From Lactobacillus sp. ESL0700 (GTDB lineage Bacteria; Bacillota; Bacilli; Lactobacillales; Lactobacillaceae), in the NCBI RefSeq assembly GCF_029392095.1, contig NZ_CP113930.1, forward strand, positions 744,001 to 808,000: DNA of 64,000 nt. Reading direction: 5' to 3'. The position numbers were made by a program, and so were the translations under genes. Within the stretch, counting starts at the first letter, position 1. Every line of letters begins with the position of its first letter. The notes under the pieces were generated by a model that was not told the origin of the DNA, did not search any database, and saw nothing but the letters and a program-made list of their open reading frames with translations. This document shows positions 63,539 through 64,000 of this stretch, in pieces.

Positions 63539-64000
63539 TTATAAAAAATGACTTTCTTTAAACCAAGAAATGAATTCCTTAAAATAAGGCAAAGTGAAGG
63601 TTACAAAACCTCTTTGAGCCGTATCAATTAACTGATCATCTTTAAGTCGCGCTCTATATACAGACAAGTAATTTTTACTCTTATTTAGCTTTTTTTGTAT
63701 CCAATTGATAGGAACACTATTATTAGAATATTCTGCCATTGCATTAAGAAAATCTCGATCTGTACTAGAAATTTCAGTATATAGTTGTTCGTATGAATTA
63801 TGGTAGAGATCGTTTTGCGTACGCTTTATTGTTTGTTTAATAACTTTATTATCAATAATGTTTTGGTTACTTTCACTTAGTCGCCATGCATAATAACCAA
63901 CTGTTTGAAAGGCATAAGGATAACCGCCAGCTGCTTCAGCCAGCCTATCAATATCCATTGGCGCAATTTCTTTATTACCAGCTTTGAACGCTTCTTCATA
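63539..64000 (-). CDS. AAA-type ATP-binding protein, C-terminal part (5' end outside window)
   Basis: 154 codons, open through the right edge, so the ATG at 63958 is internal and not the start. The visible part reads YEEAFKAGNKEIAP then LAEAAGGYPYAFQTVGYYAW. This is the lid and C-terminal segment of AAA ATPases of the archaeal-type family (P-x-x-x-Q after a Gly-Gly-Tyr-Pro). A winged-helix-like C-terminus follows (INWIQKKLNKSKNYLSVYRA, RLKDDQLIDTAQRGFVTFT). The Walker motifs should be upstream, outside the window. Role unknown; such proteins are often solitary or linked to mobile elements. Confidence 0.75.
   Translation of the reverse strand, partial: YEEAFKAGNKEIAPMDIDRLAEAAGGYPYAFQTVGYYAWRLSESNQNIIDNKVIKQTIKRTQNDLYHNSYEQLYTEISSTDRDFLNAMAEYSNNSVPINWIQKKLNKSKNYLSVYRARLKDDQLIDTAQRGFVTFTLPYFKEFISWFKESHFL

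Noticed and set aside
63539..63958. A complete 139-aa gene starting at ATG 63958
   Set aside because: The frame continues without a stop to the right edge with family-like residues (YEEAFKAGN), so this is only the 3' part of a larger ATPase gene.

Overview
The window looks like the chromosome of a Lactobacillus sensu stricto species. It has low GC, SLAP (S-layer-type) wall-attachment repeats ending four of the five surface proteins, YSIRK signal peptides, PepO and strong AGGAGG/AGGTG ribosome binding sites. The density of giant surface proteins would suit a host-associated, perhaps bee-gut, lineage, but the species cannot be fixed from sequence alone.

Bases 1-36913 are a tandem cluster of surface-protein genes, all on the + strand. 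It holds three serine-rich repeat (SRR) paralogs: one cut by the left edge (at least 1799 codons), one of 5395 aa and one of 3309 aa. Between the second and third sits a 1207-aa YSIRK adhesin with a pectate-lyase-like domain. Both complete SRR proteins have a glycine-rich signal peptide. All three have an enormous Ser-X dipeptide region, a Gly/Trp/Asn-rich hinge and three C-terminal SLAP repeats in place of an LPXTG anchor. Long identical blocks within and between these genes point to recent recombination. A fifth surface protein of 2949 aa (YSIRK, pectate-lyase-like, Rib-like and 185-aa repeats, four SLAP repeats) lies at 42690-51539.

Bases 37048-42341 hold ordinary genes: an MFS drug-type exporter with its MarR regulator and a palindromic operator, a secreted transglutaminase-like protein, an M20 peptidase/deacylase, and a two-gene ThrE-type threonine/serine exporter.

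Bases 51616-58863 hold a VanZ-like protein; a minus-strand yjdF-HIT-NAD(P)-binding operon whose leader can sequester the yjdF ribosome binding site (probable yjdF riboswitch); a small ribbon-helix-helix-like protein; a copper operon (membrane cupredoxin plus Cu+ P-type ATPase) whose promoter is flanked by two CopY boxes; and PepO.

Bases 59007-64000 hold a second MFS transporter and a three-gene ABC importer of the TrpXYZ-like class. The importer is preceded by a strong promoter, a 21-codon leader peptide ending in Tyr and Phe codons, and mutually exclusive hairpins ending in an intrinsic terminator. This is a textbook-like attenuator for aromatic amino acids. The C-terminal part of an AAA-type ATPase runs off the right edge on the minus strand.

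The observations most worth a second look are the SLAP-anchored giant SRR paralogs and their recombination, the aromatic leader-peptide attenuator, the yjdF leader, and the shared 5' leader of the SRR genes.
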